A stretch of DNA of 64,000 nucleotides from Phytomonospora sp040655735 (GCF_040655735.1 NZ_JBFAKK010000002.1:496001-560000), one strand, 5' to 3'; shown: positions 1-8,237, counted from the first letter of the stretch. The notes: generated from the letters alone by a model not told the origin. Numbers and translations: made by a program.

Positions 1-699
1 GCTCATCGGCGGCACCATCAGCGTCCCGCCCATGTCCCCGGCCTTGGCGGCGACGGCGTCGGTGTCGGCCGTCGCGAAGTGGACGCACCAGTAGGGCGGT
101 GCGCCCGCGGGGTGATCGGGGTTGGCCATGACCCCGCCGAGGCCGTCGGAGTTCCCGCCCTCGACGGACTGCACGAGGTACTCCATCCCCGGCGGGGCCT
201 CCGGCGCCTGCCGGCTGCTCCACCCGAACAGCCGGTGGTAGAACTCCAGCGCCTCGCGCACCTCGGTCCCGGAGTACTCCACCCAGCACACGGCGTTGTT
301 CTCCCTCCACACCTCGGCGCCCTTGTGGGCCTTCGGCTGTGTGACGGCGAACTGGCCCCCGGCGGGGTCGCTGAACCCCGCGATCACGTTCTGCCCCATG
401 ACGTCCATGGGCGGGAAGCGGACGGTCCCGCCGGTCTCGGCGACCTTCGCGGCCGTGGCCTCGGCGTCGGCGACCTGGAAATAGGTCGTCCACGCGGGGC
501 CGGCGCCCTCCTCCATGATCGGGCCGAGGCCGCCGACCTGCTTACCGCCGCTGAGGATGAAGTGGTACTGCCCGGCCTCGGCCCCGAGGTCCTGGTACTC
601 CCAGTCGAACAGGTGGTGGTAGAAGTCCTTGGATGCCTGCAGGTCGTGGCTGCCCAGGTCTACCCAGGCGGGTTCTCCGTTGGCGAACTCGATCGGCAT
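1..699 (-). CDS. VOC-family two-domain protein (Cfp30-like), 3' end cut by window
   Basis: The minus-strand reading frame starts at ATG 697-699 and is open for 233 codons to the window edge, so the C-terminus is missing. The protein begins MPIEFANGEPAWVDL and shows two repeats of the glyoxalase/bleomycin-resistance (VOC) fold. The first has the pattern 'KDFYHHLFDWEY ... DPAGGQFAV', the second 'LEFYHRLFGWSS ... PYWCVHFA'. This tandem arrangement is typical of the actinobacterial hydroxylase/27-kDa-antigen Cfp30B group. The reaction is unknown; VOC proteins bind a metal or small ligand in the paired beta-alpha-beta-beta-beta modules. The gene runs divergently from the lipoprotein gene at 810. 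Family confidence is high, and no substrate can be assigned. Confidence 0.85.
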   Translation of the reverse strand, partial: MPIEFANGEPAWVDLGSHDLQASKDFYHHLFDWEYQDLGAEAGQYHFILSGGKQVGGLGPIMEEGAGPAWTTYFQVADAEATAAKVAETGGTVRFPPMDVMGQNVIAGFSDPAGGQFAVTQPKAHKGAEVWRENNAVCWVEYSGTEVREALEFYHRLFGWSSRQAPEAPPGMEYLVQSVEGGNSDGLGGVMANPDHPAGAPPYWCVHFATADTDAVAAKAGDMGGTLMVPPMS

Positions 700-797
700 G
701 ACTACTCCTTCTGCGCGGAGAGCTACTCGGAGAAGATCCTTTCGGATCCGGCGGCGTCTCGCGTACAGGTCCGACAAAACAGTCACGTCGGCACGCC

Positions 798-803
798 TAA
801 TCT
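798..803 (+). promoter_or_regulatory. -10 box TAATCT, leaderless start for the 810 lipoprotein
   Basis: TAATCT fits the actinobacterial TANNNT -10 pattern and ends 6 nt before the ATG at 810. Transcription would then start at or next to the start codon. No Shine-Dalgarno sequence is visible. A clear -35 is not recognised. Confidence 0.5.
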
Positions 804-809
804 GGCCCC

Positions 810-1736
810 ATGCGCCGCATACTCCTCTCCCTCACCGCCGCCGCGCTGGCCCTCACGGCGTGCGGCACCCAGGCTGAGCCGGCCGCCGCCCGACCCGGCC
901 CGTCCGACCTCGCCGCCCCCGAAGCCCCCGCGGAGGTCCGCGACTGGGTCTACCAGCTCTCCGGCTACGACGGCGACGGCCTCGGCGCGATCGCCGCCGC
1001 CCCCGGCCAGGCCGCCGTGTTCGACCTCGCCCGCGACGGCGGCGAGGGCTACTGGACCCCCGGCGAGGTCGGCGCCGTCCAGGCGAGCGGCAAGCTCGCC
1101 CTGTCCTACTTCACCATCGGCTCCATCGAGAACTACCGGCCCGAGGCCGACGCGGTCGAGCGGGCCGGCCTCATGCTCAACCAGTGGGGCGACTGGCCCG
1201 ACGAGCACTTCGTGAAGTACTGGCACGAGGACTGGTGGACCCTGGCCGCCAAGACTCGCGTCGACCAGGCCATCGCCTCCGGCTTCGACGGCGCCTACCT
1301 CGACGTCCCCAACGCCTACGAGGAGATCGACCTCGCCCTCGTCCCCGGCGAGACGCGCGAGACCCTCGCCCGCAAGATGGTCGACCTGATCGTGCGCATC
1401 AGCGAGTACGCCGAGGGCGTCCGCCCCGGCTTCCTGATCCTCCCGCAGAACTCGCCCGAACTGCAGGACCTCGGCGGCTACACCGAGGCCGTCGACGGTA
1501 TCGGCGTCGAGGAGCTCTACTACCTGGCCACCGACGAGCCCTGCGACGAGGACTGGTGCGCCGAGAACCGCGCCTCCGTCGCGAAGCTCAAGGCGGCCGG
1601 CAAGCTCATCCTCGCCGTCGACTACGCCGACGACCCCGCGCACATCGCCGAGGCCTGCGGCAACTACCGCGCGGCGGGCTTCGCGGGCTACGTCGCCGGT
1701 GTTGACCTCGACGACATCCGGGTCGCCTGCCCGTGA
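810..1736 (+). CDS. Secreted lipoprotein, GH114-like (endo-alpha-1,4-polygalactosaminidase family)
   Basis: A 308-residue protein with a lipoprotein signal peptide: positive MRR, a hydrophobic stretch and lipobox LTAC with Cys18. It should be lipid-anchored on the outer face of the membrane. The mature part has the TIM-barrel pattern of the TM1410/GH114 family: 'VFDLARDG', 'LSYFTIGSIENYRP', 'GFDGAYLDV' with Asp165, and a closing 'AVDYADDPAHIAEACGNYRAAGFAGYV'. Members hydrolyse alpha-1,4-linked galactosamine polymers or are uncharacterised. The Asp165 region is the likely active site by analogy. The stop codon overlaps the GTG of the next gene (GTGA), so the two are probably co-translated. Substrate is inferred only. 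Confidence 0.82.
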   Translation: MRRILLSLTAAALALTACGTQAEPAAARPGPSDLAAPEAPAEVRDWVYQLSGYDGDGLGAIAAAPGQAAVFDLARDGGEGYWTPGEVGAVQASGKLALSYFTIGSIENYRPEADAVERAGLMLNQWGDWPDEHFVKYWHEDWWTLAAKTRVDQAIASGFDGAYLDVPNAYEEIDLALVPGETRETLARKMVDLIVRISEYAEGVRPGFLILPQNSPELQDLGGYTEAVDGIGVEELYYLATDEPCDEDWCAENRASVAKLKAAGKLILAVDYADDPAHIAEACGNYRAAGFAGYVAGVDLDDIRVACP

Positions 1737-2434
1737 CGTCCTTCGACCCGGCGGCGATCGTCGCGAGGCTCGCCGACCTGCGCGCGGCCGAAGCCGGCCT
1801 CGGCCCGCACCGCCACGACCGGACCGTCCCGCCACCGGTCGACCCGGGCCTGCTCGCCCGCGTCGAGGAACTCGCCGGCGTGCCCCTGCCCGCCGACTAC
1901 CGGGCGTTCCTCACCGGCGTCGGCGACGGCGCCCCGGGCCCTTACTACGGCATCACGCCGCTCGAAGACGCCCTGGAACAGGTCACCGGGGCCTGGGGCG
2001 CGTCCGTCCTGGGCGCCGACAGTCCGCTGACCGGCGACGTCGACTTCACCGAGGAACTCGGCGGCCCCGCCGACTGGGAGGAGCACGTCGCCCGCCTGGA
2101 CGCCGACCCGGACTACGCCGCCGGCTTCGACCGCCTCCAAGGCGTCTACCTCGACGAGCCCTGGTGCCAGGGCCGCCTGCCCATCGCCGACTACGGCTGC
2201 GGCGACTGGTTCTTCCTCGTCGTGCGCGGCCCGAGCAGGGGAACGGTGTGGGTCGACTCGGTCGTCGGCGCGACCGGCCTGTACAGCCTGGAGGTCGACT
2301 TCGGCACCTGGTACACCCGCTGGCTCGACGACGCCGTCGAACGCGCCCTGCGCGGCGAGCCCGCCGGCACGGCCGACGCGCACTACCCCTGCCTGCGGTA
2401 CGGGAACAACCCCCGCCACCGCCCGGTCACGTGA
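1733..2434 (+). CDS. SMI1/KNR4 family protein
   Basis: A 233-residue cytoplasmic protein starting at GTG 1733, overlapping the preceding stop by 4 bp. Residues about 35-80 carry the SMI1/KNR4 signature: 'RVEELAGVPLPADYRAFLTGVGDGAPGPYYGI'. The C-terminal half ends with 'VGATGLYSLEVDFGTWYTRWLDDAVERAL', also usual for this family. In bacteria these domains are common as immunity proteins of contact-dependent or polymorphic toxins, but many are stand-alone. No toxin gene lies beside it here; its partner is the GH114-like lipoprotein. It overlaps the convergent membrane-protein gene by 8 bp. Confidence 0.75.
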   Translation: MTSFDPAAIVARLADLRAAEAGLGPHRHDRTVPPPVDPGLLARVEELAGVPLPADYRAFLTGVGDGAPGPYYGITPLEDALEQVTGAWGASVLGADSPLTGDVDFTEELGGPADWEEHVARLDADPDYAAGFDRLQGVYLDEPWCQGRLPIADYGCGDWFFLVVRGPSRGTVWVDSVVGATGLYSLEVDFGTWYTRWLDDAVERALRGEPAGTADAHYPCLRYGNNPRHRPVT

Positions 2435-2897
2435 CCGTGACCTCGGCCTTCCCCTCGTCGCCGCCGTGATAGGCGACCCGGACCGTGCGCTGCCCGACGG
2501 TGAAGTCCAGCTCGCACGGATCGGCGGCGGCCAGGCAGGACGTCACGGCCGCCGAGTCGTACTCGGCGCCGTGCCCGTCCAGCCACGACTCGAACGCGAG
2601 CGGGTCGGCCGGGCCGGTCAGCGTCATATAGGCAGCCCACGGCCACGTGCTCGCCTCACTGCTGGACCAGCCCACCGGCGCCCCCAGGCCTTCGCGGGTC
2701 TCGTTGAGCGCACCCGTTCGCGCGAAACCGAGCACGCCACCGGTCACGCAACCGCCCATGCAGCACAACAGCAGCAGGAAACCGCAGGTCAACGCGAGAA
2801 AGGCTTTCGGCCCGCCCTTCCGCAACGACTCCATGGGGGAGGAGGCGTCCTCGGGTTCGGTGCTCATCGGGACCAGATCGTCCTCGGATTCCGTCAC
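2427..2897 (-). CDS. Small single-pass membrane protein of unknown function
   Basis: A 156-residue protein with an acidic N-terminal cytoplasmic segment (about 30 residues), one strongly hydrophobic helix with a Cys cluster (FLALTCGFLLLLCCMGGCV, residues about 32-52), and an extracellular domain of about 100 residues with a Cys pair in 'TSCLAAADPCELDF'. That domain also contains 'WPWAAYMTLTGPADPLAFESWL'. I do not recognise the family. GTG 2897 is chosen as start because the minus strand carries TAGGGT seven bases upstream, the leaderless pattern seen at several genes here. It is convergent with the SMI1 gene, with a short 3' overlap. Confidence 0.7.
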   Translation of the reverse strand: MTESEDDLVPMSTEPEDASSPMESLRKGGPKAFLALTCGFLLLLCCMGGCVTGGVLGFARTGALNETREGLGAPVGWSSSEASTWPWAAYMTLTGPADPLAFESWLDGHGAEYDSAAVTSCLAAADPCELDFTVGQRTVRVAYHGGDEGKAEVTVT

Positions 2898-2904
2898 GCG
2901 CTCG

Positions 2905-2910
2905 ACCCTA
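2905..2910 (-). promoter_or_regulatory. -10 box TAGGGT, leaderless start of the 2427-2897 gene
   Basis: Read on the minus strand, TAGGGT is followed by 7 nt and the GTG start codon. This supports a leaderless transcript and fixes the start of the small membrane protein. Confidence 0.45.
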
Positions 2911-2974
2911 GTGGTGCCCCCGCGAAAGGGCCTGGCTCACACACCCGACCGGGCCGCACGGCCTTTCCGGCGCG

Positions 2975-2980
2975 TACCCT
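2975..2980 (+). promoter_or_regulatory. -10 box TACCCT, leaderless start of mqnC
   Basis: TACCCT (TANNNT) lies 7 nt before the ATG at 2988, and there is no purine-rich ribosome site. This decides the mqnC start: the frame is open upstream, but that extension overlaps the gene on the opposite strand. Confidence 0.5.
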
Positions 2981-2987
2981 CAAGGCC

Positions 2988-4145
2988 ATGAGCCGGGAGA
3001 TCGACGAGGTATTGCAGCGCGCGGCCGACGGCGGGCGGATCAGCCCCGACGAGGCCCTGACGCTCTACACGCAGGCACCCTTCCACGCCCTCGGCGAGGC
3101 CGCCGACGTCGTACGCCGCCGCCGCTACCCCGACGGCATCGTCACATACCTGATCGACCGCAACATCAACTACACGAACGTGTGCGTCACCGCGTGCAAG
3201 TTCTGCGCCTTCTACCGCGCCCCCAAGCACAAGGAGGGGTGGAGCCACGACATGCCCGAGATCCTCCGCCGCTGCGCGGAGGCCGTCGACCTGGGCGCCA
3301 CCCAGGTCATGCTCCAGGGCGGGCACCACCCCGACTTCGGCGTCGAGTACTACGAGGAGCTCTTCGGCACCGTCAAGGCCGAGTTCCCCGACCTCGCCAT
3401 CCACTCCATCGGACCCAGCGAGATCGGCCACATGGCCAAGGTCTCCGGTGTGTCCATCGCCGACGCCATCACCCGCATCAAGGCGGCCGGACTCGACTCG
3501 ATCGCCGGCGCCGGAGCCGAGATGCTCCCCGAGCGCCCCCGCACGGCACTCGCCCCGCTGAAGGAGTCGGGCGAGCGCTGGCTGGAGATCATGGAGGTCG
3601 CGCACGGGCACGGCCTGGAGTCGACGGCGACGATGATGATGGGCACCGGGGAGACCGCCGCCGAGCGCATCGAGCACCTGCGGATGATCCGCGACGTGCA
3701 GGACCGCACGGGCGGTTTCCGGGCGTTCATCCCCTGGACCTACCAGCCGGAGAACAACCACCTCAAGGGCCGCACGCAGGCGACGACCCTCGAATACCTG
3801 CGGCTGATCGCGGTCGCGCGGCTGTTCTTCGACGAGATCGCCCACCTCCAGTCCTCGTGGCTGACGACCGGCAAGCCCGCCGGGCAGCTGTCGCTGCACA
3901 TGGGGGTCGACGACCTCGGCTCGATCATGCTGGAGGAGAACGTGATCTCCTCGGCCGGCGCGCGGCACCGCTCGCGGCTGACGGAGCTGGTCGAGCTGAT
4001 CCGCACCGCCGGGCGCATTCCCGCGCAGCGCAACACGCTCTACGAGCACCTGGCCGTGCACTGGACCCCCGCCGACGACCCCACGGACGACCGGGTGCGC
4101 TCGCACGTATCCTCGACGGCACTGCCGATCTTGGAACGCAGCTGA
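2988..4145 (+). CDS. mqnC: Cyclic dehypoxanthinyl futalosine synthase (radical SAM)
   Basis: A 385-residue radical SAM enzyme of the futalosine menaquinone pathway. It cyclises dehypoxanthine futalosine to its cyclic form in the cytoplasm. The [4Fe-4S] motif CxxxCxxC is Cys66-Cys70-Cys73 in 'NYTNVCVTACKFCAFYR'. Further family landmarks are 'VMLQGGHHPDFGVEYYEELF', 'AGAGAEMLPERPR' and 'STATMMMGTGE'. Length and N-terminus match MqnC homologues. The in-frame upstream extension to 2466 is rejected because it is antisense to a better-supported gene and a leaderless -10 box sits at 2975. The gene lies next to another predicted futalosine-pathway gene, supporting the assignment over the related MqnE. 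Confidence 0.93.
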   Translation: MSREIDEVLQRAADGGRISPDEALTLYTQAPFHALGEAADVVRRRRYPDGIVTYLIDRNINYTNVCVTACKFCAFYRAPKHKEGWSHDMPEILRRCAEAVDLGATQVMLQGGHHPDFGVEYYEELFGTVKAEFPDLAIHSIGPSEIGHMAKVSGVSIADAITRIKAAGLDSIAGAGAEMLPERPRTALAPLKESGERWLEIMEVAHGHGLESTATMMMGTGETAAERIEHLRMIRDVQDRTGGFRAFIPWTYQPENNHLKGRTQATTLEYLRLIAVARLFFDEIAHLQSSWLTTGKPAGQLSLHMGVDDLGSIMLEENVISSAGARHRSRLTELVELIRTAGRIPAQRNTLYEHLAVHWTPADDPTDDRVRSHVSSTALPILERS

Positions 4146-4160
4146 CCCGTCTCCTTATAT
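4131..4160 (+). promoter_or_regulatory. Candidate promoter before the amidohydrolase (TTGGAA ... TTATAT)
   Basis: The junction between mqnC and the next gene has an AT-rich patch, unusual for this window, containing the perfect palindrome CTTATATAAG. TTGGAA at 4131-4136 and TTATAT at 4155-4160 are separated by 18 nt. An AAGAGG ribosome site follows. The gene may have its own promoter as well as read-through from mqnC. This is a weak, pattern-based call. Confidence 0.3.
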
Positions 4161-4176
4161 AAGAGGTATCGCCGAC

Positions 4177-5454
4177 ATGACGGAGCCCCTCTCCGCGGTC
4201 ACCGCCCACCGGGCGCGCGTCGTGGTGCCGGTCGACGGTGACCCGATCGCCGACGGCGCGGTGGTCGTCGCCGACGGACTGGTCAAGGCGGTCGGCCCGG
4301 CCGACGAGGTGCTGCGCGCCCATCCGGACGCCGAGCTGCGCGAGTGGGACGGGACGCTGACGCCCGGTCTGGTCAACGCGCACACGCACCTGTGCTTCTC
4401 GGCCTACGGCGAGTTCTACGGCAACGGGCTGGCGTTCCCGCAGTGGATCCAGGGCTTCGCGCGGCGCAATCCGTCGATGACCGAGGACGACTGGCGCGCC
4501 TCCACCGCCGACGGCGTGGCGCGCTCCATCGCGGCGGGTGTCACGGCGGTATCCGACGTGGTCACGCCACCGGCGGCCTTCGACGTGCTGCTCACCTCCG
4601 ATCTGCGGGGTGTCGCCTACTACGAGCTGGTCGGCGTCGACGAGGCGCTGTGGACTCTGGAGCGGGAAGGGTGGACCGGGGTCCTCGACGCGGCGGTCGC
4701 CAAGGTCGACGGCGGTATGGCGGTGGGCATCAGCCCGCACACGCTGTACACGCTCAGCACCTCGGTGCAGGTTGCGCTGCTGTCACTGGCCCGTGACAAG
4801 AAGCTGAGGCTGCACCCGCACGTCGCCGAGAGCCCCGCCGAGTCGGAGTACGTCCTCAACGCCGGCGGCCCCATCGGCGACATGGTCCGGCGCATGGAGT
4901 GGCAGTTCGAGATCCTCGCCGCCGGCGGCACCGGGCACAGCCCCACGCTCCAGAACGAGGTCCTGGGCACCTTCGGCGACGACTGCCACGTCGCCCACGG
5001 CGTCCACACCGACGCCGCCGACCGCGCCGTCCTGCGCAAGTACAACACCGCCGTCGCGCTGTGCGCGCGCTCCAACGCGCGCCTCGAATGCGGCCAGGCG
5101 CCCGTCGCCGACTACCGCGCCGAAGGAAACCCCGTCGCCGTCGGCACCGACTCGCTCGCCTCGGCGCCCGACCTCGACATCCTCGGCGAGCTGCCGGTGC
5201 TGCGCTCGCTGGCGCTGTCGCAGGGATCGAGCCAGGACGGGCTGGACCGCTGGCTGTTCACCGCAGCCACCGCAGGCGGCGCCCACGCGCTCGGCGGGTC
5301 GGACGACTACGGGACGATCACGCCCGGAAAGCGCGCCGACTTCGCGTTCTTCGCCGCCGCCGACGCCGGCGACCCTTACGGTGCGTTGGTGAACGACGGC
5401 GCCGGAACCTGTGTCGCCACCACGATCGGTGGCCGTTTCGTGCACCAGGGTTGA
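4177..5454 (+). CDS. mqnX: Amidohydrolase, probable 6-aminodeoxyfutalosine deaminase
   Basis: A 425-residue cytoplasmic amidohydrolase of the cytosine-deaminase/COG0402 type. Metal ligands are visible: HTH at His69 and His71, His215 in 'LHPHVAESPAE', His274 in 'CHVAHGVHT' and Asp325 in 'AVGTDSLAS'. In many actinomycetes this family deaminates 6-aminodeoxyfutalosine to futalosine, between MqnE and MqnB. The position directly after mqnC supports that role. The catalytic glutamate is probably in 'HVAESPAESEY'. The start ATG is preceded by AAGAGG at a normal distance. Alternatives are other purine or atrazine-type deaminases. The pathway role rests on context and known family members. Confidence 0.75.
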   Translation: MTEPLSAVTAHRARVVVPVDGDPIADGAVVVADGLVKAVGPADEVLRAHPDAELREWDGTLTPGLVNAHTHLCFSAYGEFYGNGLAFPQWIQGFARRNPSMTEDDWRASTADGVARSIAAGVTAVSDVVTPPAAFDVLLTSDLRGVAYYELVGVDEALWTLEREGWTGVLDAAVAKVDGGMAVGISPHTLYTLSTSVQVALLSLARDKKLRLHPHVAESPAESEYVLNAGGPIGDMVRRMEWQFEILAAGGTGHSPTLQNEVLGTFGDDCHVAHGVHTDAADRAVLRKYNTAVALCARSNARLECGQAPVADYRAEGNPVAVGTDSLASAPDLDILGELPVLRSLALSQGSSQDGLDRWLFTAATAGGAHALGGSDDYGTITPGKRADFAFFAAADAGDPYGALVNDGAGTCVATTIGGRFVHQG

Positions 5455-5583
5455 TCGAAGCCGGTCGCTTCCTGGCGCTATCTCAGGCTTTGTGGTGGAC
5501 ACGCCCGAAGCTGGACGTCCCCTGTGGACCGGGGCTATGTTTCCGCCGCGTCAGCATCTCTTCGAAAGACGACGGGGGGACCC

Positions 5584-7623
5584 ATGAGGTCACCACGATC
5601 ACGGGCGGTGCGCGCGGCGGCGGCCGCCTGTGCCGCCACGACTGTGACGGCGCTGCTCGCCCTGAGCGCGCCCGCCTACGCCGATCCCGATCCGAGCGGC
5701 GAGCCCACCGCGACGGAACAGCCCGCTCCGGCGGAGACCTCCGACCCCGACGTCAAGCCCCTCGCCACCGGCGCCGACCTGTCGGTGAAGGTGCGGTCGA
5801 GCGAGTCGACGCCCAACGAGGGCGACTCGACCATGAGCAAGATGATCAGCGTCGAGGTCAGGAACAAGGGCCCCGAAGCGGCCAAGGACCCGCTCGTCGA
5901 GTTCGCGATCGAGGGCTACGACCCCGCCGACGGGTACACGCTGCGCGGCGCGGGCAAGTTCTGCGACAGCGATCCCGTCGACGGCGAGACCGTGTGGACC
6001 TGCCGGCTCGGTGAGCCGGGCTTCGTCCTGGACGCGGGTGCCGTCAGCAACCGCGCGCTGCTGGAACTCGTGCACGACATCGACGTCGAAGGGGACGTCG
6101 TCGAGGGCGTCGTGTCGGTCAAGGCGGAGATCGCCGACCCCGACGAGAAGAACAACTCCCAGCCGTTCACCGTCAGCGTCGTCAACGCCGGCGTTGACGT
6201 CTCGGCCTACATCGGCGGCGACCTGACGATCGACCCGGGCAAGACCGGATCCTTCTTCGGCGACGGTTTCGTGTCGATCTACAACGAGGGGAACACGCCG
6301 GTCAAGGGCATCTCGCTGTCGCTCACGCTGCCGTCCTACGCGGCCTTCGAGAAGGACTACAGCAACTGCCAGTACAGCGAGGACGGCCGCAAGGCCAACT
6401 GCAGCTACCCCGACGCGACCCTGTCGGGCAACCAGGACTGGATCGAGTTCGCCGCCGAGACGCCGTGGCGCATCAGCCTCGCCGCCAACGCGCCCGGGCC
6501 GCTCAGTCTCGGTGACGCCACCGCGACGGCCGCCGCCCTCGGCGTGCTGGCCCCGCAGGCTCTGCGCGGAGCCGGCGGCGGGCAGTTCATGACCAAGGCC
6601 GAGGCCCCGGTCGACTCCGCTCCCGGGGACAACAGCGTCGCGTTCGCGGTGTTCAGCACCACCAACCCCGCCGACGTGACCGTCACGGCCACCGAGGCCG
6701 AGGGCAAGGTCGGCGCGACCGTCTCGGTAGTCGTCGCCGTGGGCAACAAGGGCCCGGCCGACTCGCCCGGCGGTACCGAGGTGACGTTCACCGCGCCCAA
6801 GGGCACGTCGGTCGTCTCGGCGCCGAAGGACTGCAAGGAGCAGTCGAAGGGCGTGTGGGTCTGCGACACCGACGCGACGATCCCGGTCGCCAAGGAGAAC
6901 AAGGGGACCTTCAAGCTCAAGATCGATAGCGAGGACGTCGAGGACGGGAAGGCCGAGGTCGTCGGGCGGTTCACCGACACCGACGACAAGAACAACTCGG
7001 CGAAGGTCGTGGTCTCCGTGCTCAGCGGTGGCGGCGGCGGGCTGCCCGTGACCGGGCAGAACCTGACGATCGCGGGCATCGCGGCGGCGGCCCTCCTGGC
7101 CGTCGGCGGCGCGTTGATCCTCCTGGGCCGCCGACGCCGCACCGCCGCGGCCGAGGGCCCGGCCGACGGCTCGGCGGGTGACGGTGCCGCCGGTGACGGT
7201 GCAGCCGGTGGAGCCTCCGACGCCGAGGCGAAACTCGCCGGAACGGTCGCCGAGGCCAACCTCAAACTCGCCGAGGACGTCTCCGACGCCGAAGCCGACA
7301 TCGCGAAGACCGAACAGGCCGCCGCCACCGACGCCGACGCCGACACGCGCGCCGCCGCCAAGGCCGACGCCGAGGCGGCCCGCGCCGAGGTCGAGGAAGC
7401 GGCGGTGGAGGCGAAGACCGACATCGACACCGCCGCCACCGACGCCACCGCCGCGACGACGGATGGTGCGGACGGCACGGACGACAGCGCCGGGGCCGAG
7501 GGCACCGAGCCCAAGGCCGCCGACGACGCGGCCGACGCCGACGCCGACGCCGACGGAACGGCCGACGGGTCGAAGGACGACGGCGAAGCCGGGTCCGCCG
7601 ACACGAAGCCGAAGAAGAAGTAG
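5584..7623 (+). CDS. LPVTG-type surface protein with CARDB/DUF11-like domains and a long acidic tail
   Basis: A 679-residue exported protein. It starts at ATG 5584 (purine-rich ribosome site just upstream) with a signal peptide ending 'ALLALSAPAYA'. Three beta-rich domains of the CARDB/DUF11 type follow, with repeated 'DPDEKNNSQPFTVSV', 'VRNKGPEAAKDPLVEF' and 'VGNKGPADSPGGTEVTF' motifs. A Gly linker leads to LPVTG (residues 487-491), then a hydrophobic helix, then RRRRR. This is the full sortase sorting signal. Unusually, about 160 more residues follow the arginine cluster, rich in Ala, Asp and Glu and probably helical (e.g. AKLAGTVAEANLKLAEDVSD). It is monocistronic and ends at a strong terminator. 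Confidence 0.85.
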   Translation: MRSPRSRAVRAAAAACAATTVTALLALSAPAYADPDPSGEPTATEQPAPAETSDPDVKPLATGADLSVKVRSSESTPNEGDSTMSKMISVEVRNKGPEAAKDPLVEFAIEGYDPADGYTLRGAGKFCDSDPVDGETVWTCRLGEPGFVLDAGAVSNRALLELVHDIDVEGDVVEGVVSVKAEIADPDEKNNSQPFTVSVVNAGVDVSAYIGGDLTIDPGKTGSFFGDGFVSIYNEGNTPVKGISLSLTLPSYAAFEKDYSNCQYSEDGRKANCSYPDATLSGNQDWIEFAAETPWRISLAANAPGPLSLGDATATAAALGVLAPQALRGAGGGQFMTKAEAPVDSAPGDNSVAFAVFSTTNPADVTVTATEAEGKVGATVSVVVAVGNKGPADSPGGTEVTFTAPKGTSVVSAPKDCKEQSKGVWVCDTDATIPVAKENKGTFKLKIDSEDVEDGKAEVVGRFTDTDDKNNSAKVVVSVLSGGGGGLPVTGQNLTIAGIAAAALLAVGGALILLGRRRRTAAAEGPADGSAGDGAAGDGAAGGASDAEAKLAGTVAEANLKLAEDVSDAEADIAKTEQAAATDADADTRAAAKADAEAARAEVEEAAVEAKTDIDTAATDATAATTDGADGTDDSAGAEGTEPKAADDAADADADADGTADGSKDDGEAGSADTKPKKK

Positions 7624-7635
7624 CGCCGACCAGGC

Positions 7636-7677
7636 CGCCGACGGCGCCCCCACCGCAAGGTGGGGGCGCCGTCGGCG
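7636..7677 (+). terminator. Strong intrinsic terminator after the LPVTG gene
   Basis: A perfect 19-bp inverted repeat (CGCCGACGGCGCCCCCACC and its complement) encloses a GCAA tetraloop. It starts 13 bp after the stop codon. No long T-tract follows, as is usual in high-GC actinomycetes. Confidence 0.85.
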
Positions 7678-7678
7678 T

Positions 7679-7804
7679 TGGGGAGACATGACGGGGTGGG
7701 GAGTGGCGTGGGTGGCGACGGACAGGGGTGGGGCACGGGGGCGCGGAGCGGGGAGGCGGAGCGGTGGGGAGACATGACGGGGTGGGGAGTGGCGTGGGTG
7801 GCGA
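7679..7804 (+). repeat. Two perfect 40-bp direct repeats, 86 bp apart
   Basis: Copies lie at 7679-7718 and 7765-7804, each starting TGGGGAGACATGACGGGG. The sequence after each copy is also similar (CAGGGGTGGGG), so the unit is about 86 bp. The block is rich in G runs and could form G-quadruplexes on the + strand. Confidence 0.8.
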
Positions 7805-8111
7805 GAGGCAGGGGTGGGGAGAGGCGTGGGCGGCGAGAAGCAGGGTGATGGGGTGCGGCAGAGGGAGAGGCAGGGGCGCGGGGAGTCGGCGAGGCGAGGC
7901 GAGCGGAACGCGAGGTGGGACCGACGCGGCGGCCACACGGATGACGGCTGGCAGGACAGCCGTGCGGGGTGAGGGCCGCCGCGACGCGATGGCGCGCGGA
8001 GCGATGGCGCGGGGTTTGCGCCCGCTCACCGTGCTGCGTTTGGAAGTCGCGGGCTCAAGCTCGGATCGCCGACACCGCAACGCTGTACGGCCCGCAGCCC
8101 AGGCGCAGGAC

Positions 8112-8237
8112 CGGGTCCAGGGACGGAGTTCCTGGCGGGGTCTGGGGCGGAGCTCCAGCGGGGGTCTGGGGGCGGAGCCTCCCAGCAGGGTTCGGGACGG
8201 AGTCCCGGCGGGGGTGCTGGGGGCGGAGCCACCCAGC
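8112..8237 (+). repeat. Array of five hairpins, each with a GGA loop closed by C-G
   Basis: Five degenerate units of about 25 bp with consensus GGGGTCTGGGGGCGGAGC. Each folds alone: 8117-8135, 8142-8158, 8166-8185, 8193-8207 (perfect CGGGAC/GTCCCG) and 8216-8237. All have the apical sequence C-GGA-G. The stems differ while pairing is kept, with G-U pairs and single bulges, which suggests selection on structure. Similar REP-like palindromes are known intergenically in actinomycetes. Confidence 0.7.

Noticed and set aside
1733..2434. Immunity gene of a polymorphic toxin system
   Set aside because: SMI1/KNR4 domains can be immunity proteins, but the upstream lipoprotein is a GH114-like hydrolase with no toxin layout.
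2466..2987. N-terminal extension of mqnC by 174 codons
   Set aside because: The stretch is antisense to the 2427-2897 gene and unlike MqnC; a leaderless -10 box supports ATG 2988.
4155..4164. Riboswitch or long leader before the deaminase gene
   Set aside because: Only 31 bp separate the genes; there is room for a promoter patch and ribosome site but not a riboswitch.
5599..7938. A 779-codon minus-strand frame opposite the LPVTG gene
   Set aside because: It is antisense to a protein with signal peptide, domains and sorting signal; long antisense frames are common at this GC content.
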